Position numbers and translations under genes: made by a program | DNA from: an uncultured Clostridia bacterium | GTDB taxonomy: Bacteria; Bacillota; Clostridia; Christensenellales; Borkfalkiaceae | Assembly (NCBI GenBank): GCA_947627955.1 | Contig: CANQXZ010000001.1 | Span: 1 to 64,000, forward strand | Direction of reading: 5' to 3' | Length of the DNA stretch: 64,000 nt | Shown: positions 51,721 through 62,126 of the stretch, one piece after another | How the letters are laid out: every line of letters starts with the position of its first letter | Numbering within the stretch: position 1 is the stretch's first letter | The notes under the pieces: generated by a model | Database searches by the model: none | The model's input: only the letters and a program-made list of their open reading frames with translations | What the model was told of the DNA's origin: nothing

Positions 51721-52938
51721 ATGATCGTGAAAGAAGTTGAAGGCGGCGTATGCGCACCTAAAGGATTCAAGGCGGCGGGCATACACTGCGGGATAAGAAA
51801 AAATAAGAGCAAGAAGGACTTTGCGCTGATAGTCAGCGAAGTCCGCGCGGCTGCGGCGGGCGTTTACACGACCAATCTTGTGAAAGGCGCGCCCGTTACC
51901 GTCACGTGCAGGCACCTTGCGGACGGCTATGCGAGCGCGATAGTCTGCAACAGCGGAAACGCCAATACGTGCAACGCCGACGGCATCGAAGTGGCGGAAG
52001 GCATGTGCGCTTTGGTGGAAAGCGTTTCGGGCATTCCCGCGGACGACGTCATAGTCGCTTCGACGGGGGTAATTGGTCAAACGCTCGACATAACCCCCAT
52101 GGCGGAAAATATCGGCGCGCTCTATGCGGCGCTCGGCGATAACAGCGCGGCTGCGAACGAGGCGATTATGACTACGGACACCGTGCCCAAATCCGTTGCG
52201 GTGCGGTTTGAAATAGGCGGCAAGGTCTGCACGATCGGGGCGATCGCAAAGGGGATAGGCATGGTTTGTCCCAATATGGCAACAAACCTCATTTTCCTCA
52301 CGAGCGACGTCAATATTTCACCCGCGCTCCTTCAAAAGGCGCTTTCTGAGGACGTCAAAAACTCTTTTAACATGGTCAGCGTGGACGGAGACCAATCCAC
52401 AAACGACACCTGTTGCATCCTTGCCAACGGACTCGCAGGTAATCGGGAGATCGAAGAGGGCAGCAGGGAATACCGCATATTCAGAAGGGCGCTCGCCCAT
52501 TGCACCGTCAAACTTTCAAAGATGATAGCAAAGGACGGAGAGGGCGCGACAAAACTTATAGAATGCAGGGTAAACGGTGCAAAAAGCGTAAAAATGGCTA
52601 AAAATGTGGCAAGATCGGTGATAAAGTCCTCCCTTGTCAAAGCCGCCATGTTCGGCGCGGACGCCAATTGGGGAAGAGTTCTGTGCGCCGTGGGCTATGC
52701 AGGCGAAGCTATCGATCCACTTAAAGTGGACGTCGATTTCCTCTCGCGGAAGGGCGCTCTTGAAGTGTGCCGCAACGGCTACGGCATAGAATTTTCCGAA
52801 AATCATGCCAAGGAAGTCCTTTCGGAAGACGAAATTACCATCGAAATAGATCTGAACCTCGGCGCCTGCAAGGCAGTGGCGTGGGGGTGTGACCTCACAT
52901 ATGATTACGTAAAAATAAACGGAGATTACAGGACCTGA
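51721..52938 (+). CDS. argJ: Glutamate N-acetyltransferase / amino-acid acetyltransferase
   Basis: Recycles the acetyl group from N-acetylornithine to glutamate and may also use acetyl-CoA. The precursor cleaves itself before the nucleophile threonine in GEGATKLIE (near 182-190). Other conserved parts are NSGNANTC and GDQSTNDT. Length 405. ATG 51721, 1 base after argC, is chosen over an upstream in-frame start inside argC. argB follows with no gap. Confidence 0.96.
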   Translation: MIVKEVEGGVCAPKGFKAAGIHCGIRKNKSKKDFALIVSEVRAAAAGVYTTNLVKGAPVTVTCRHLADGYASAIVCNSGNANTCNADGIEVAEGMCALVESVSGIPADDVIVASTGVIGQTLDITPMAENIGALYAALGDNSAAANEAIMTTDTVPKSVAVRFEIGGKVCTIGAIAKGIGMVCPNMATNLIFLTSDVNISPALLQKALSEDVKNSFNMVSVDGDQSTNDTCCILANGLAGNREIEEGSREYRIFRRALAHCTVKLSKMIAKDGEGATKLIECRVNGAKSVKMAKNVARSVIKSSLVKAAMFGADANWGRVLCAVGYAGEAIDPLKVDVDFLSRKGALEVCRNGYGIEFSENHAKEVLSEDEITIEIDLNLGACKAVAWGCDLTYDYVKINGDYRT

Positions 52939-53787
52939 ATGGATAAGCGCGAGCAGGCTGCCTTTTTGATAGAGGCTATGCCGTACATAAAAAAGTATTT
53001 CAATAAGGTTCTTGTCGTCAAATACGGCGGCAATGCGATGACGGACGACGGCTTGAAATCGTCCGTTATGCGCGATCTCGTCGTTTTGAATCTTCTCGGG
53101 ATAAAGGTCGTGCTCGTTCACGGCGGCGGTCCCGAAATATCCTCCGTAATACGCAAAATGGGAATGGAGCCCAAGTTCGTCAACGGTTTAAGGTATACCG
53201 ATAAGGAGACTGCCGAAGTTGTCAGAATGGTGCTCGCGGGCAAGATAAACAAATCCCTCGTCGACCTTCTCGAACAAAACGGCGGCAAAGCCGTCGGGCT
53301 ATGCGGGCAGGACGGGCACATGTTGAAGTGCGAGAGGCAGAGCGAAGAACTCGGATATGTGGGCAACGTCGTTTCTATAGACACGACGCTGCTGACCGAC
53401 CTTTTGGATCTCGGCTACATTCCCGTGCTCTCCACTGTCGGCTATGACGACGAGGGCAATATATATAATGTAAATGCGGACACTGCCGCGGCGGCGGTGG
53501 CGGGCGCGCTCGGCGCAGAGAGCCTGATCCTCATGACGGATATCAAGGGCTTGCTCGCCTGCAAGGACGACCCCGACAGCCTGATAAAAAAAGTTTACGT
53601 CTCGGATATACCCGCGCTTGTCAAGCAGGGAATCATATCGGGAGGCATGATACCGAAAATAGAATGTTGCAAAGAGGCGATCCGCCGCGGTGTTAACAGA
53701 GTGTTCATCACAGACGGACGGGTGGAGCATTCCATTTTGGTCGAAATATTGTCCGAAGAGGGGAGCGGAACGATGTTCCTCAATTGA
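52939..53787 (+). CDS. argB: Acetylglutamate kinase
   Basis: Phosphorylates N-acetylglutamate, the usual control point for arginine feedback. VVKYGGNAM near residue 27 and LVHGGGPEIS near 60 bind phosphate, NVNADTAAAAVAGAL and SGGMIPKIE lie further on. Length 282. An N-terminal helix resembling the one in arginine-sensitive hexameric enzymes (AAFLIEAMPYIKKYFNK) is present, so feedback inhibition is possible. The stop codon is at the base of a hairpin. Confidence 0.96.
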   Translation: MDKREQAAFLIEAMPYIKKYFNKVLVVKYGGNAMTDDGLKSSVMRDLVVLNLLGIKVVLVHGGGPEISSVIRKMGMEPKFVNGLRYTDKETAEVVRMVLAGKINKSLVDLLEQNGGKAVGLCGQDGHMLKCERQSEELGYVGNVVSIDTTLLTDLLDLGYIPVLSTVGYDDEGNIYNVNADTAAAAVAGALGAESLILMTDIKGLLACKDDPDSLIKKVYVSDIPALVKQGIISGGMIPKIECCKEAIRRGVNRVFITDGRVEHSILVEILSEEGSGTMFLN

Positions 53788-53818
53788 CTGATTTATTCAT
53801 TAAATCAGTCTTTATTTT
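53786..53818 (+). terminator. Intercistronic hairpin between argB and argD
   Basis: GACTGATTTA (53786-53795) and TAAATCAGTC (53801-53810) form a perfect 10-bp stem around TTCAT, followed by TTTATTTT. Form is that of a modest terminator or attenuator inside the operon; it could instead set mRNA processing or stability. Confidence 0.55.
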
Positions 53819-53837
53819 AGCAAAAAGGAGACAGATC

Positions 53838-55000
53838 TTGGATAAAGCGCAGATAATGAGCGACGACGAAAAATATATAGCCAATACCTATGCGCGTTTC
53901 GGGCTTGTCGCCGAACGCGGCGAGGGCGGCGCTATCTATGACGCCGACGGTAAGGAATATCTTGATTTTTCCACGGGTATAGGCGTAAATATTTTCGGGC
54001 TGTGCGACAGAAAGTGGCAGGAAGCCGTGATAGGTCAGATAGGGCGCATTCAGCACGTGTGCAATCTCTATTATTCCGAGCCGCAGACAAAACTCGCAAA
54101 GGCGCTGTGCCGCAAGACGGGCGCGGCAAAGGTGTTTTTCGGCAACAGCGGGGCTGAGGCGAACGAATGCGCCATAAAGGTCGCAAGAAAGTATTCCCAC
54201 GACAAATACGGCGGCGGGAGATATGAGATAATAACCCTGAATAATTCCTTCCACGGCAGAACGCTGGCAACTTTGGCGGCTACGGGGCAGGACGCCTTCC
54301 ACAGATATTTCGGACCTTTTCCCGAGGGGTTCAGATACGCCGAACCTACCATGAAGGGGATTTTGGAACAGTATACCGATAAGACCTGCGCCGTGATGGT
54401 GGAGGTCGTTCAGGGGGAAAGCGGAGTGAACGCCCTCGACGGAGGGTTTTTAAAAGAGCTTCAGACCTTTTTGAAGGAGAGGGATATATTGCTTATCTGC
54501 GACGAGGTGCAGTGCGGCAACGGCAGAACGGGGTATATGTACGCATACGAGGCGTTCGGGCTCGAACCCGATATCGTCACCACGGCGAAAGGGCTAGGCG
54601 GCGGTTTGCCGATAGGGGCTTGCATGCTGTTCGATAAGTGCAAAAACACCCTTGGCGCAGGGGATCACGGCACGACTTTCGGAGGCAATCCAATAGCCTG
54701 CGCGGGCGCGCTCAGCATAGTTGAGAGACTCAGCGACGACCTCTTGGCGGAGGTGCGCGGCAAGGGCGCCTACCTTAAAGAGCATATATCGCGCATAAGG
54801 AACGTGCTGAGCGTGAGCGGTATGGGGCTTATGATTGGGATAGAGACAAAAAAATCCGCCCGCGACGTCGCGGAAAAGTGTCTCAAAAAAGGACTGATAG
54901 TGCTCACGGCGCACGGCAAAGTAAGGCTGTTGCCGCCTTTGAACGTAAGCAAAGCCGAAATGGACGAAGCGATCGCAATATTAAACGAGGTGATAGCGGA

Positions 55001-55004
<4 letters not shown>
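53838..55004 (+). CDS. argD: Acetylornithine aminotransferase
   Basis: PLP enzyme of arginine synthesis, also able to act on succinyl-diaminopimelate in some species. YLDFSTGIGVN, FFGNSGAEANECAIK, the PLP lysine in TTAKGLGGGLPIGA and TTFGGNPIACA are conserved. The likely start is TTG at 53838 (388 residues) because AAGGAG is 7 bases upstream; ATG 53856 is the next choice. The frame is open to 53784 but that would read through the hairpin. argF overlaps by 4 bases. Confidence 0.94.
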
Positions 55005-55903
<899 letters not shown>

Positions 55904-55918
55904 ACCTAAGGGAGCTGT

Positions 55919-56992
55919 ATGAAAAACATAAAAGCATATCTTACGCTGCAAAACGGAAAACAATTCACGGGTTACCGCTTCGGCGCCTACGGCGAAATAA
56001 CGGGCGAACTCGTGTTCACGACGGGAATGACGGGCTATATCGAGACGTTGACCGACCCGAGTTATTACGGGCAGATCGTAACACAGACCTTCCCGCTTAT
56101 CGGAAATTACGGTGCGATAACTCCCGATTGCGAGAGCAAACGCCCGTGGGTGTCGGCTTACATCGTCCGCGAGAAGTGCGACGCGCCCTCCAATTTCAGA
56201 AGCGAGGGCACTATCGACGACTATCTCAAAGAGCATAACGTGATAGGGCTTTACGGCATCGACACGCGCGAGCTCACAAAAATAGTGAGGGAGGCGGGCG
56301 TAATGAACGCCACGATAAGCGATAAGCCCCTCGCCGACCTGTCCGAAGCGGAAAATTACGTCATAAAAAACGCCGTGGACGCCGTTTCTTGTAAGCAGCC
56401 CGAAGAGTACGGCGAGCAGAACGGATACAGAGTCGCCGTCTGGGATTTCGGCGCAAAGGACAACATTGTCAGGGAACTCGTCAAGAGGGGGTGCCACTGC
56501 TTTAAAGTGCCCTCGTATTACACTGCCGAGCAGATACTCGCTCTCCGCCCCGACGGACTGATGCTGACGAACGGACCCGGCGACCCCGCCGAGAACGTCG
56601 GAATAATAGAAAATATAGCCCGCCTCGCGGGTAAGTTGCCCATATTCGGCATATGCCTCGGACACCAGCTCTTTGCGCTCGCCATGGGCGGCAAGACCAA
56701 AAAAATGAAATACGGACACAGGGGCGCCAACCAGCCCGTCAAAAATCTCGAAACGGGCAGGGTGTATATCTCGAGCCAGAACCACGGCTATGAAGTCATT
56801 TCGTCGAGCGTCAAGGGCGGCATATTGAGCTATGTGAACGCCAACGACGGCACCTGCGAGGGCTTCGAATACCCCGAGCTCAACGCGTATACGGTACAGT
56901 TCCATCCCGAAGCGTGCGGCGGTCCGCAGGATACGGCTTTTCTCTTTGATAAATTCATAAATAAAATGCAGGAGTTTAAACGCAATGCCTAA
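55919..56992 (+). CDS. carA: Carbamoyl-phosphate synthase small subunit
   Basis: Glutamine amidotransferase subunit. N-terminal domain, then a class I amidotransferase domain with the nucleophile cysteine in GICLGHQLFALA and the His-Glu pair in FHPEACGG. Length 357. AAGGGAG precedes the ATG. It overlaps the carB start by 8 bases. Confidence 0.96.
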   Translation: MKNIKAYLTLQNGKQFTGYRFGAYGEITGELVFTTGMTGYIETLTDPSYYGQIVTQTFPLIGNYGAITPDCESKRPWVSAYIVREKCDAPSNFRSEGTIDDYLKEHNVIGLYGIDTRELTKIVREAGVMNATISDKPLADLSEAENYVIKNAVDAVSCKQPEEYGEQNGYRVAVWDFGAKDNIVRELVKRGCHCFKVPSYYTAEQILALRPDGLMLTNGPGDPAENVGIIENIARLAGKLPIFGICLGHQLFALAMGGKTKKMKYGHRGANQPVKNLETGRVYISSQNHGYEVISSSVKGGILSYVNANDGTCEGFEYPELNAYTVQFHPEACGGPQDTAFLFDKFINKMQEFKRNA

Positions 56993-59900
56993 GAAAGAAA
57001 GTATCAAAAAAGTACTCGTCATAGGTTCCGGTCCCATTGTCATAGGGCAGGCGGCAGAATTCGATTACGCGGGCGCGCAGGCGTGCAGAGTGCTTAAAGA
57101 CGCGGGTATAAACGTCGTTTTGTGTAACTCCAACCCCGCTACCATAATGACCGACAGGGCGCTTGCGGACGAAATATATCTCGAACCGCTTACGGTAGAC
57201 ACCCTAAAGAGGATAATCATAAAGGAAAAACCCGACAGCCTGCTTGCGTCGCTCGGCGGGCAGACGGGGCTCACGCTCGGCTGCCAGCTCGCGAAATCGG
57301 GCTTTCTCGCCGAGCACGGCGTAGAGCTTATAGGCGTTAATCTCGAATCCATAGACAGAGCGGAGGACAGGGAACTCTTCAAGGAGACGATGCAGAAGAT
57401 AAATCAGCCCGTCGTGCCCTCGGATATAGCCTATTCGGTGGATGAATGCGTAAAGATCGCCGAAAAGATCGGCTACCCTGTAATCGTGCGCCCCGCATAT
57501 ACGCTGGGCGGCGCGGGCGGCGGCGTGGCAAAGGACGAAAAGGAGTTGAGGCTCATTGCCCACAACGGGTTGATGCTGTCGCCCATAACGCAGGTGCTCA
57601 TTGAAAAGTACATAGGCGGATGGAAGGAGATAGAATTCGAAGTTCTGCGCGACGGCGCGGGGAACGTGCTCACCGTCTGCTCAATGGAAAATTTCGACCC
57701 CGTCGGCATACACACGGGCGATTCGATAGTAATAGCCCCCGCAGTCACCCTGTCCGATAAGGAATACCAGATGCTGCGCACGGCTTCCTTGAATATTATA
57801 AGCGAACTCAAGATCGAGGGCGGCTGCAACTGCCAGTTTGCCCTGAATCCCGATTCCTTTGAGTATTCCGTAATAGAAGTGAATCCGAGGGTCTCGCGTT
57901 CTTCGGCGCTGGCTTCCAAAGCAACGGGCTATCCCATTGCGAAAGTCGCCACAAAAATAGCGCTCGGCTACACCCTCGACGAGATAAAAAACGACGTCAC
58001 GGGCAAGACGTACGCCTGCTTCGAGCCCACTCTCGACTATGTAGTAGTAAAACTCCCCAAGTGGCCCTTCGATAAGTTCCTCTATGCGAAGAGAAATCTC
58101 GGCACGAGGATGAAGGCGACGGGTGAAGTCATGGCGATAGGCACGAGCTTCGAAATGGCGATAATGAAAGCCGTGCGCGGCGCCGAAATTTCGGTGGGCA
58201 CTCTCAATATGCCCAAAATCGCGGAATATTCCGACGAGGAGATACGCGAAAAACTTTACGAACTCACCGACGAAAGGCTGTTCGTGGTCTATCAGGCGAT
58301 AAAGCGGGGCGTTCCCATAAGCGAGATATACAGGATCACAAAGATCGACGAGTGGTTTTTGTGCAAGCTGAAAAATCTCGCCGACTTCGAGAAGGAGATC
58401 GGGGGCAAAAGGCTCACGAGGGAACAGTATCTCCGCGGCAAAAAACTCGGCTACCCCGACAGGGAACTCGAAAAACTTTCGGGCAGTCCTCTGCCGACGC
58501 ACAGGAACGCCGTGTTCAAAATGGTCGATACCTGCGGCGCGGAATTCTCCGCCCAAACGCCCTATTTCTATTCGACATATGACGAAAAGGAGCACGACGA
58601 GGCAAAGCCCTTCGTCGAAAAGAGCACGAAGCGGAGGATAATAGTCATAGGTTCGGGTCCCATACGTATAGGTCAGGGCATAGAATTCGACTATTCGTCC
58701 GTTCACTGCGTGTGGGCTTTAAAAAGGCTCGGCTATGAGGTCATAATAATCAACAACAACCCCGAAACCGTCTCCACTGACTTCGACACGGCGGACAGGC
58801 TCTACTTCGAGGCGCTCACTCCCGAGGACGTGCAGAACGTCATAGACATGGAAAAGCCGTACGGCGTGGTCATAACTTTCGGCGGACAGACGGCGATAAA
58901 GCTGTGCGGTTATCTCGATAAAAAGGGCGTGCGCATACTCGGCACTCCCGCCGACAGCGTGGATCTTGCCGAGGACAGGGAGAGGTTCGACGAACTGTTG
59001 GAGCAGTTTGAAATAGCTCGCCCCAAGGGGCTTACCGTCATGAGCAAGGACGAGGCGGTAAAGGCGGCTGAAACGCTCGGCTATCCCGTGCTGCTCAGAC
59101 CTTCATACGTCATAGGCGGTCAGAATATGACCATTGCGTTCACACAGAACGATATCGAGAGGTATATGGACGTTATCCTCTCGCAAAAGATAGAAAACCC
59201 CGTGCTCTGCGACAAATATCTTATGGGCACGGAGCTCGAAGTGGACGCAATTTCAGACGGCGCCGACGTGCTCATTCCCGGCATAATGCAGCATATAGAG
59301 CGCGCGGGAGTGCACAGCGGCGACTCGATAGCGGTTTATCCCCCCTATAATCTCAGCGACGCCATGCTGAGAAAGGTGGTGGATATCTCTGTTGAGCTCG
59401 CAAAAGCCCTCAAAACCAAGGGGCTCATAAATATCCAATACCTGATCTACCAGAACCAGCTCTATGTCATAGAGGTAAATCCGCGCGCCTCGCGCACTAT
59501 CCCGTATATCTCAAAAGTTACGGGCGTGCCGATGGTGGATCTGGCGACTAAAATACTCATGGGCGCCAAGCTCAAAAAGCTCGGTTACGGCACGGGATTA
59601 TATCCCACGTCGCCCTATGTGGCGGTCAAAGTTCCCGTCTTTTCCTTTGAAAAGCTGAACGACGTCAACTCCCAACTCGGTCCCGAAATGAAATCGACGG
59701 GAGAGGTGCTCGGCATAGGCAAGACAATAGAGGAGGCTCTCTTCAAGGGGCTTGTTTCGGCGGGCTTCAATATGAAGCACCCCGACAAACAGCACCCGTC
59801 CGGCATTTACTTCACGATAAACGATCAGGATAAATTCGAGATAGTGAACATAGTGAAGAAGTTCGCCGACCTCGGGCTCACGCTATACGCCACCAAGGGC

Positions 59901-60998
59901 ACCGCGAAAGTTATAAGAAGCGTTGGGCTCGAATGTACGGACGTGGCAAGGCTTTCCACCAACGACGAGATTTTCAAGCTGATGGACGAGGGCAAGATAG
60001 ACTATGTTGTATACACGGGTAAGACGGATATAGAATCCATAACCAACTATATCAGCCTGCATCACCATGCGATCCTTCTCGGAATAACGGTGCTCACATC
60101 CCTCGACACCACAAACGCGCTCGCGGACGTCATAGCGGGCAGATATAACCAATTCAATACCGAACTTGTCGATATAAACAATCTGAGAAAGGAAAAACTC
60201 AAGCTCAGATTCAGCAAGATGCACAGTTGCGGCAACGACTATATATTCTTCAACAATATGGACAACGCCATAACCTGCCCCGAATCTCTCGCCATAAACT
60301 TCTCCGACAGACACTATGCGATTGGTTCCGACGGTATCGTCATGATAGAAAAATCGGGTTGCGCCGACGCGAAAGTGAGGGTTTTCAACCGCGACGGAAG
60401 CGACGGGGGAATGGCTGCAAATCCCGTGAGATGCGTTGCCAAATACTTATATGACAACAAGATGGTCGCCTCGGACGAGATAAAAATTGAGACCTGTTGC
60501 GGCGTAAACACCTTGAAAGTCAACTCGTTCGGCGGCAAGGCAAGTTCTGTTTCGGAAGAGCTTGCGCTTCCCGCCTGCCCCGAGGAGATCAAAATCGTCT
60601 ACCGCGGCGAGACCTTTAAAGCCTATTACGTAAACGTTGGCAATCCGCACTGCGTTTTCTTCTTCGATAAGGTAGAGGACGTGGATATGGAAGCGCTCGG
60701 TCAGGCGGTAGCCGACAGCGGGCTTCTGCCGGCGGATTCGTACGTCGAGTGCGTAAGGGTGATCAACAACCTCACCATAAAAGTGCGCGTATGGGAAAAG
60801 CGGAACGGTGAAACGCTTTCCTGCGGGACTGCGGCTGCCGCTTCTACGGTCGCCGCAAAAAATCTCGGGCTCTGCCTCGGCGGAAGCGCCGTGACAGTAA
60901 AACTCGCCGGCGGCGATCTGTTTGTCACCTGCAAAGAGGACTGCGTCGAGCTCGACGGTCCCGTAAAACTTTCATTTGAAGGGTCGATCGAGATCTGA
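56985..60998 (+). CDS. carB: Carbamoyl-phosphate synthase large subunit fused to a DapF-like domain
   Basis: Residues 1 to about 1068 form a complete CarB: two ATP-grasp halves (VIGSGPIVIGQAAEFDY at the start, VIGSGPIRIGQGIEFDY near 555) and a C-terminal regulatory MGS domain. From about 1072 to 1337 the same frame continues as a diaminopimelate-epimerase-type domain starting KLRFSKMHSCGNDY. In that domain the first catalytic cysteine is replaced: MAANPVRC (1143-1150) stands where DapF has MCGNGIRC. The second, C1280 in SCGTAAA, is kept. The NVEF asparagine is Tyr and ER is EK. No stop or start codon with ribosome-binding sequence separates the parts. CarB function is secure; the epimerase role is doubtful. 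Confidence 0.92.
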   Translation: MPKKESIKKVLVIGSGPIVIGQAAEFDYAGAQACRVLKDAGINVVLCNSNPATIMTDRALADEIYLEPLTVDTLKRIIIKEKPDSLLASLGGQTGLTLGCQLAKSGFLAEHGVELIGVNLESIDRAEDRELFKETMQKINQPVVPSDIAYSVDECVKIAEKIGYPVIVRPAYTLGGAGGGVAKDEKELRLIAHNGLMLSPITQVLIEKYIGGWKEIEFEVLRDGAGNVLTVCSMENFDPVGIHTGDSIVIAPAVTLSDKEYQMLRTASLNIISELKIEGGCNCQFALNPDSFEYSVIEVNPRVSRSSALASKATGYPIAKVATKIALGYTLDEIKNDVTGKTYACFEPTLDYVVVKLPKWPFDKFLYAKRNLGTRMKATGEVMAIGTSFEMAIMKAVRGAEISVGTLNMPKIAEYSDEEIREKLYELTDERLFVVYQAIKRGVPISEIYRITKIDEWFLCKLKNLADFEKEIGGKRLTREQYLRGKKLGYPDRELEKLSGSPLPTHRNAVFKMVDTCGAEFSAQTPYFYSTYDEKEHDEAKPFVEKSTKRRIIVIGSGPIRIGQGIEFDYSSVHCVWALKRLGYEVIIINNNPETVSTDFDTADRLYFEALTPEDVQNVIDMEKPYGVVITFGGQTAIKLCGYLDKKGVRILGTPADSVDLAEDRERFDELLEQFEIARPKGLTVMSKDEAVKAAETLGYPVLLRPSYVIGGQNMTIAFTQNDIERYMDVILSQKIENPVLCDKYLMGTELEVDAISDGADVLIPGIMQHIERAGVHSGDSIAVYPPYNLSDAMLRKVVDISVELAKALKTKGLINIQYLIYQNQLYVIEVNPRASRTIPYISKVTGVPMVDLATKILMGAKLKKLGYGTGLYPTSPYVAVKVPVFSFEKLNDVNSQLGPEMKSTGEVLGIGKTIEEALFKGLVSAGFNMKHPDKQHPSGIYFTINDQDKFEIVNIVKKFADLGLTLYATKGTAKVIRSVGLECTDVARLSTNDEIFKLMDEGKIDYVVYTGKTDIESITNYISLHHHAILLGITVLTSLDTTNALADVIAGRYNQFNTELVDINNLRKEKLKLRFSKMHSCGNDYIFFNNMDNAITCPESLAINFSDRHYAIGSDGIVMIEKSGCADAKVRVFNRDGSDGGMAANPVRCVAKYLYDNKMVASDEIKIETCCGVNTLKVNSFGGKASSVSEELALPACPEEIKIVYRGETFKAYYVNVGNPHCVFFFDKVEDVDMEALGQAVADSGLLPADSYVECVRVINNLTIKVRVWEKRNGETLSCGTAAAASTVAAKNLGLCLGGSAVTVKLAGGDLFVTCKEDCVELDGPVKLSFEGSIEI

Positions 60999-62125
60999 TG
61001 ATATATTTTGATAACGCTGCGACGTCAAAACCCGACGCCGACTGCCTTAAAAGGGCGCTTGAATATCTCGAGAGCGATTTTTATAATCCTTCCGCACTGT
61101 ATGCGGAAGGTTATAAAATACAGCTCGCGCTTCGCGAGGCGAGGAAAAATCTGCTCTCGCTCATTGCGCCGTGCAACGATTTCGACCTTATTTTCACGTC
61201 CTGCGGGACCGAAGCCGACAATCACGCGCTGTTTTCTGGAATTAAAAGGGGCAATCTCGTCACCACGCTCGGCGAGCATTCGGCTGTGTTCAACGCAGCA
61301 AACGAGCTCCGCCAGCGCGGTGCCGACGTCCGCTTTGCCGCGCTGAACTCCGACGGGAGCGTGAACGCGGAGAGCCTTTTGGATCTCGTCGACGAAAACA
61401 CTTCGCTCGTCTCCGTTATCCACGTCGGGAACGAGACGGGCGCGGTAAACGACATTTCGGCGCTTTCCGCCGCCGTAAAAAAGAAGAACAGGTCGGCGCT
61501 CTTTCATTCGGACGGCGTTCAGGCGTTCGGAAAGCTCCCTTTCAGCTTGCCGCGGACGGTGGACATGTACTCCGTCAGCGCGCATAAAATAGGCGGCGTA
61601 AAGGGGTGCGGCGCGCTGTTCAAGCGTAAAAATATAGCCGTCAAGCCCATAATTTTCGGCGGTGGACAGGAAAACGGGTTGCGAAGCGGCACGGAAAACG
61701 TGTTCGGGATAAAGGATTTCGAATTCGCGGCAATGAAGAGATACTTCGGCTTGGAGGCGAATTTTTCGCGCATGCGCAAACTGAACGAACTGATGTGGCA
61801 GTCTTTGGATAAGTCGCTGTTCAAGAGGATTTCCCCCGAAGAAAATTCGCCGTATATCCTCACTGTGGCAGCGGAGGGGCTCCGCGGCGAGACAATAATG
61901 CACGAGGCGGACGACATGGGGTTGGTAATAGGCACGGGCTCCGCATGCGCCTCAAACGACAAAAAGCGGTATTCGCGGATAATCCTTGCCTGCGGAATGG
62001 GCGAAACGCTTGCAGACGGCGTTTTAAGGCTGAGTTTTTCGCCCGAAAACACCGAGGAAGAGGTCTTAAACGGTGCGAAGATATTAAACGGAGTTGTTGC
62101 GAACAGAAAACGTATAATGGAATAA
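60998..62125 (+). CDS. Cysteine desulfurase (NifS/IscS type)
   Basis: PLP enzyme passing sulfur from cysteine. YFDNAATSKPD at the N-terminus, TEADNHALF, the PLP lysine in SAHKIGGVKG, RSGTENV and the active cysteine in GTGSACAS are all present. Length 375. It overlaps carB by one base and ends 1 base before thiI, matching the Bacillus nifZ-thiI pair dedicated to tRNA 4-thiouridine, so that is its likely job. Confidence 0.94.
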   Translation: MIYFDNAATSKPDADCLKRALEYLESDFYNPSALYAEGYKIQLALREARKNLLSLIAPCNDFDLIFTSCGTEADNHALFSGIKRGNLVTTLGEHSAVFNAANELRQRGADVRFAALNSDGSVNAESLLDLVDENTSLVSVIHVGNETGAVNDISALSAAVKKKNRSALFHSDGVQAFGKLPFSLPRTVDMYSVSAHKIGGVKGCGALFKRKNIAVKPIIFGGGQENGLRSGTENVFGIKDFEFAAMKRYFGLEANFSRMRKLNELMWQSLDKSLFKRISPEENSPYILTVAAEGLRGETIMHEADDMGLVIGTGSACASNDKKRYSRIILACGMGETLADGVLRLSFSPENTEEEVLNGAKILNGVVANRKRIME

Positions 62126-62126
62126 A

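Noticed and set aside
53784-53837. N-terminal extension of argD starting right after argB
   Set aside because: The extension would read through the hairpin and ignores the AAGGAG site that fits TTG 53838.
60190-60225. An independent dapF start at the carB-dapF junction
   Set aside because: There is no start codon with suitable ribosome-binding spacing before the conserved KLRFSKMHS segment, and no stop codon; the only ATG is inside the conserved motif.
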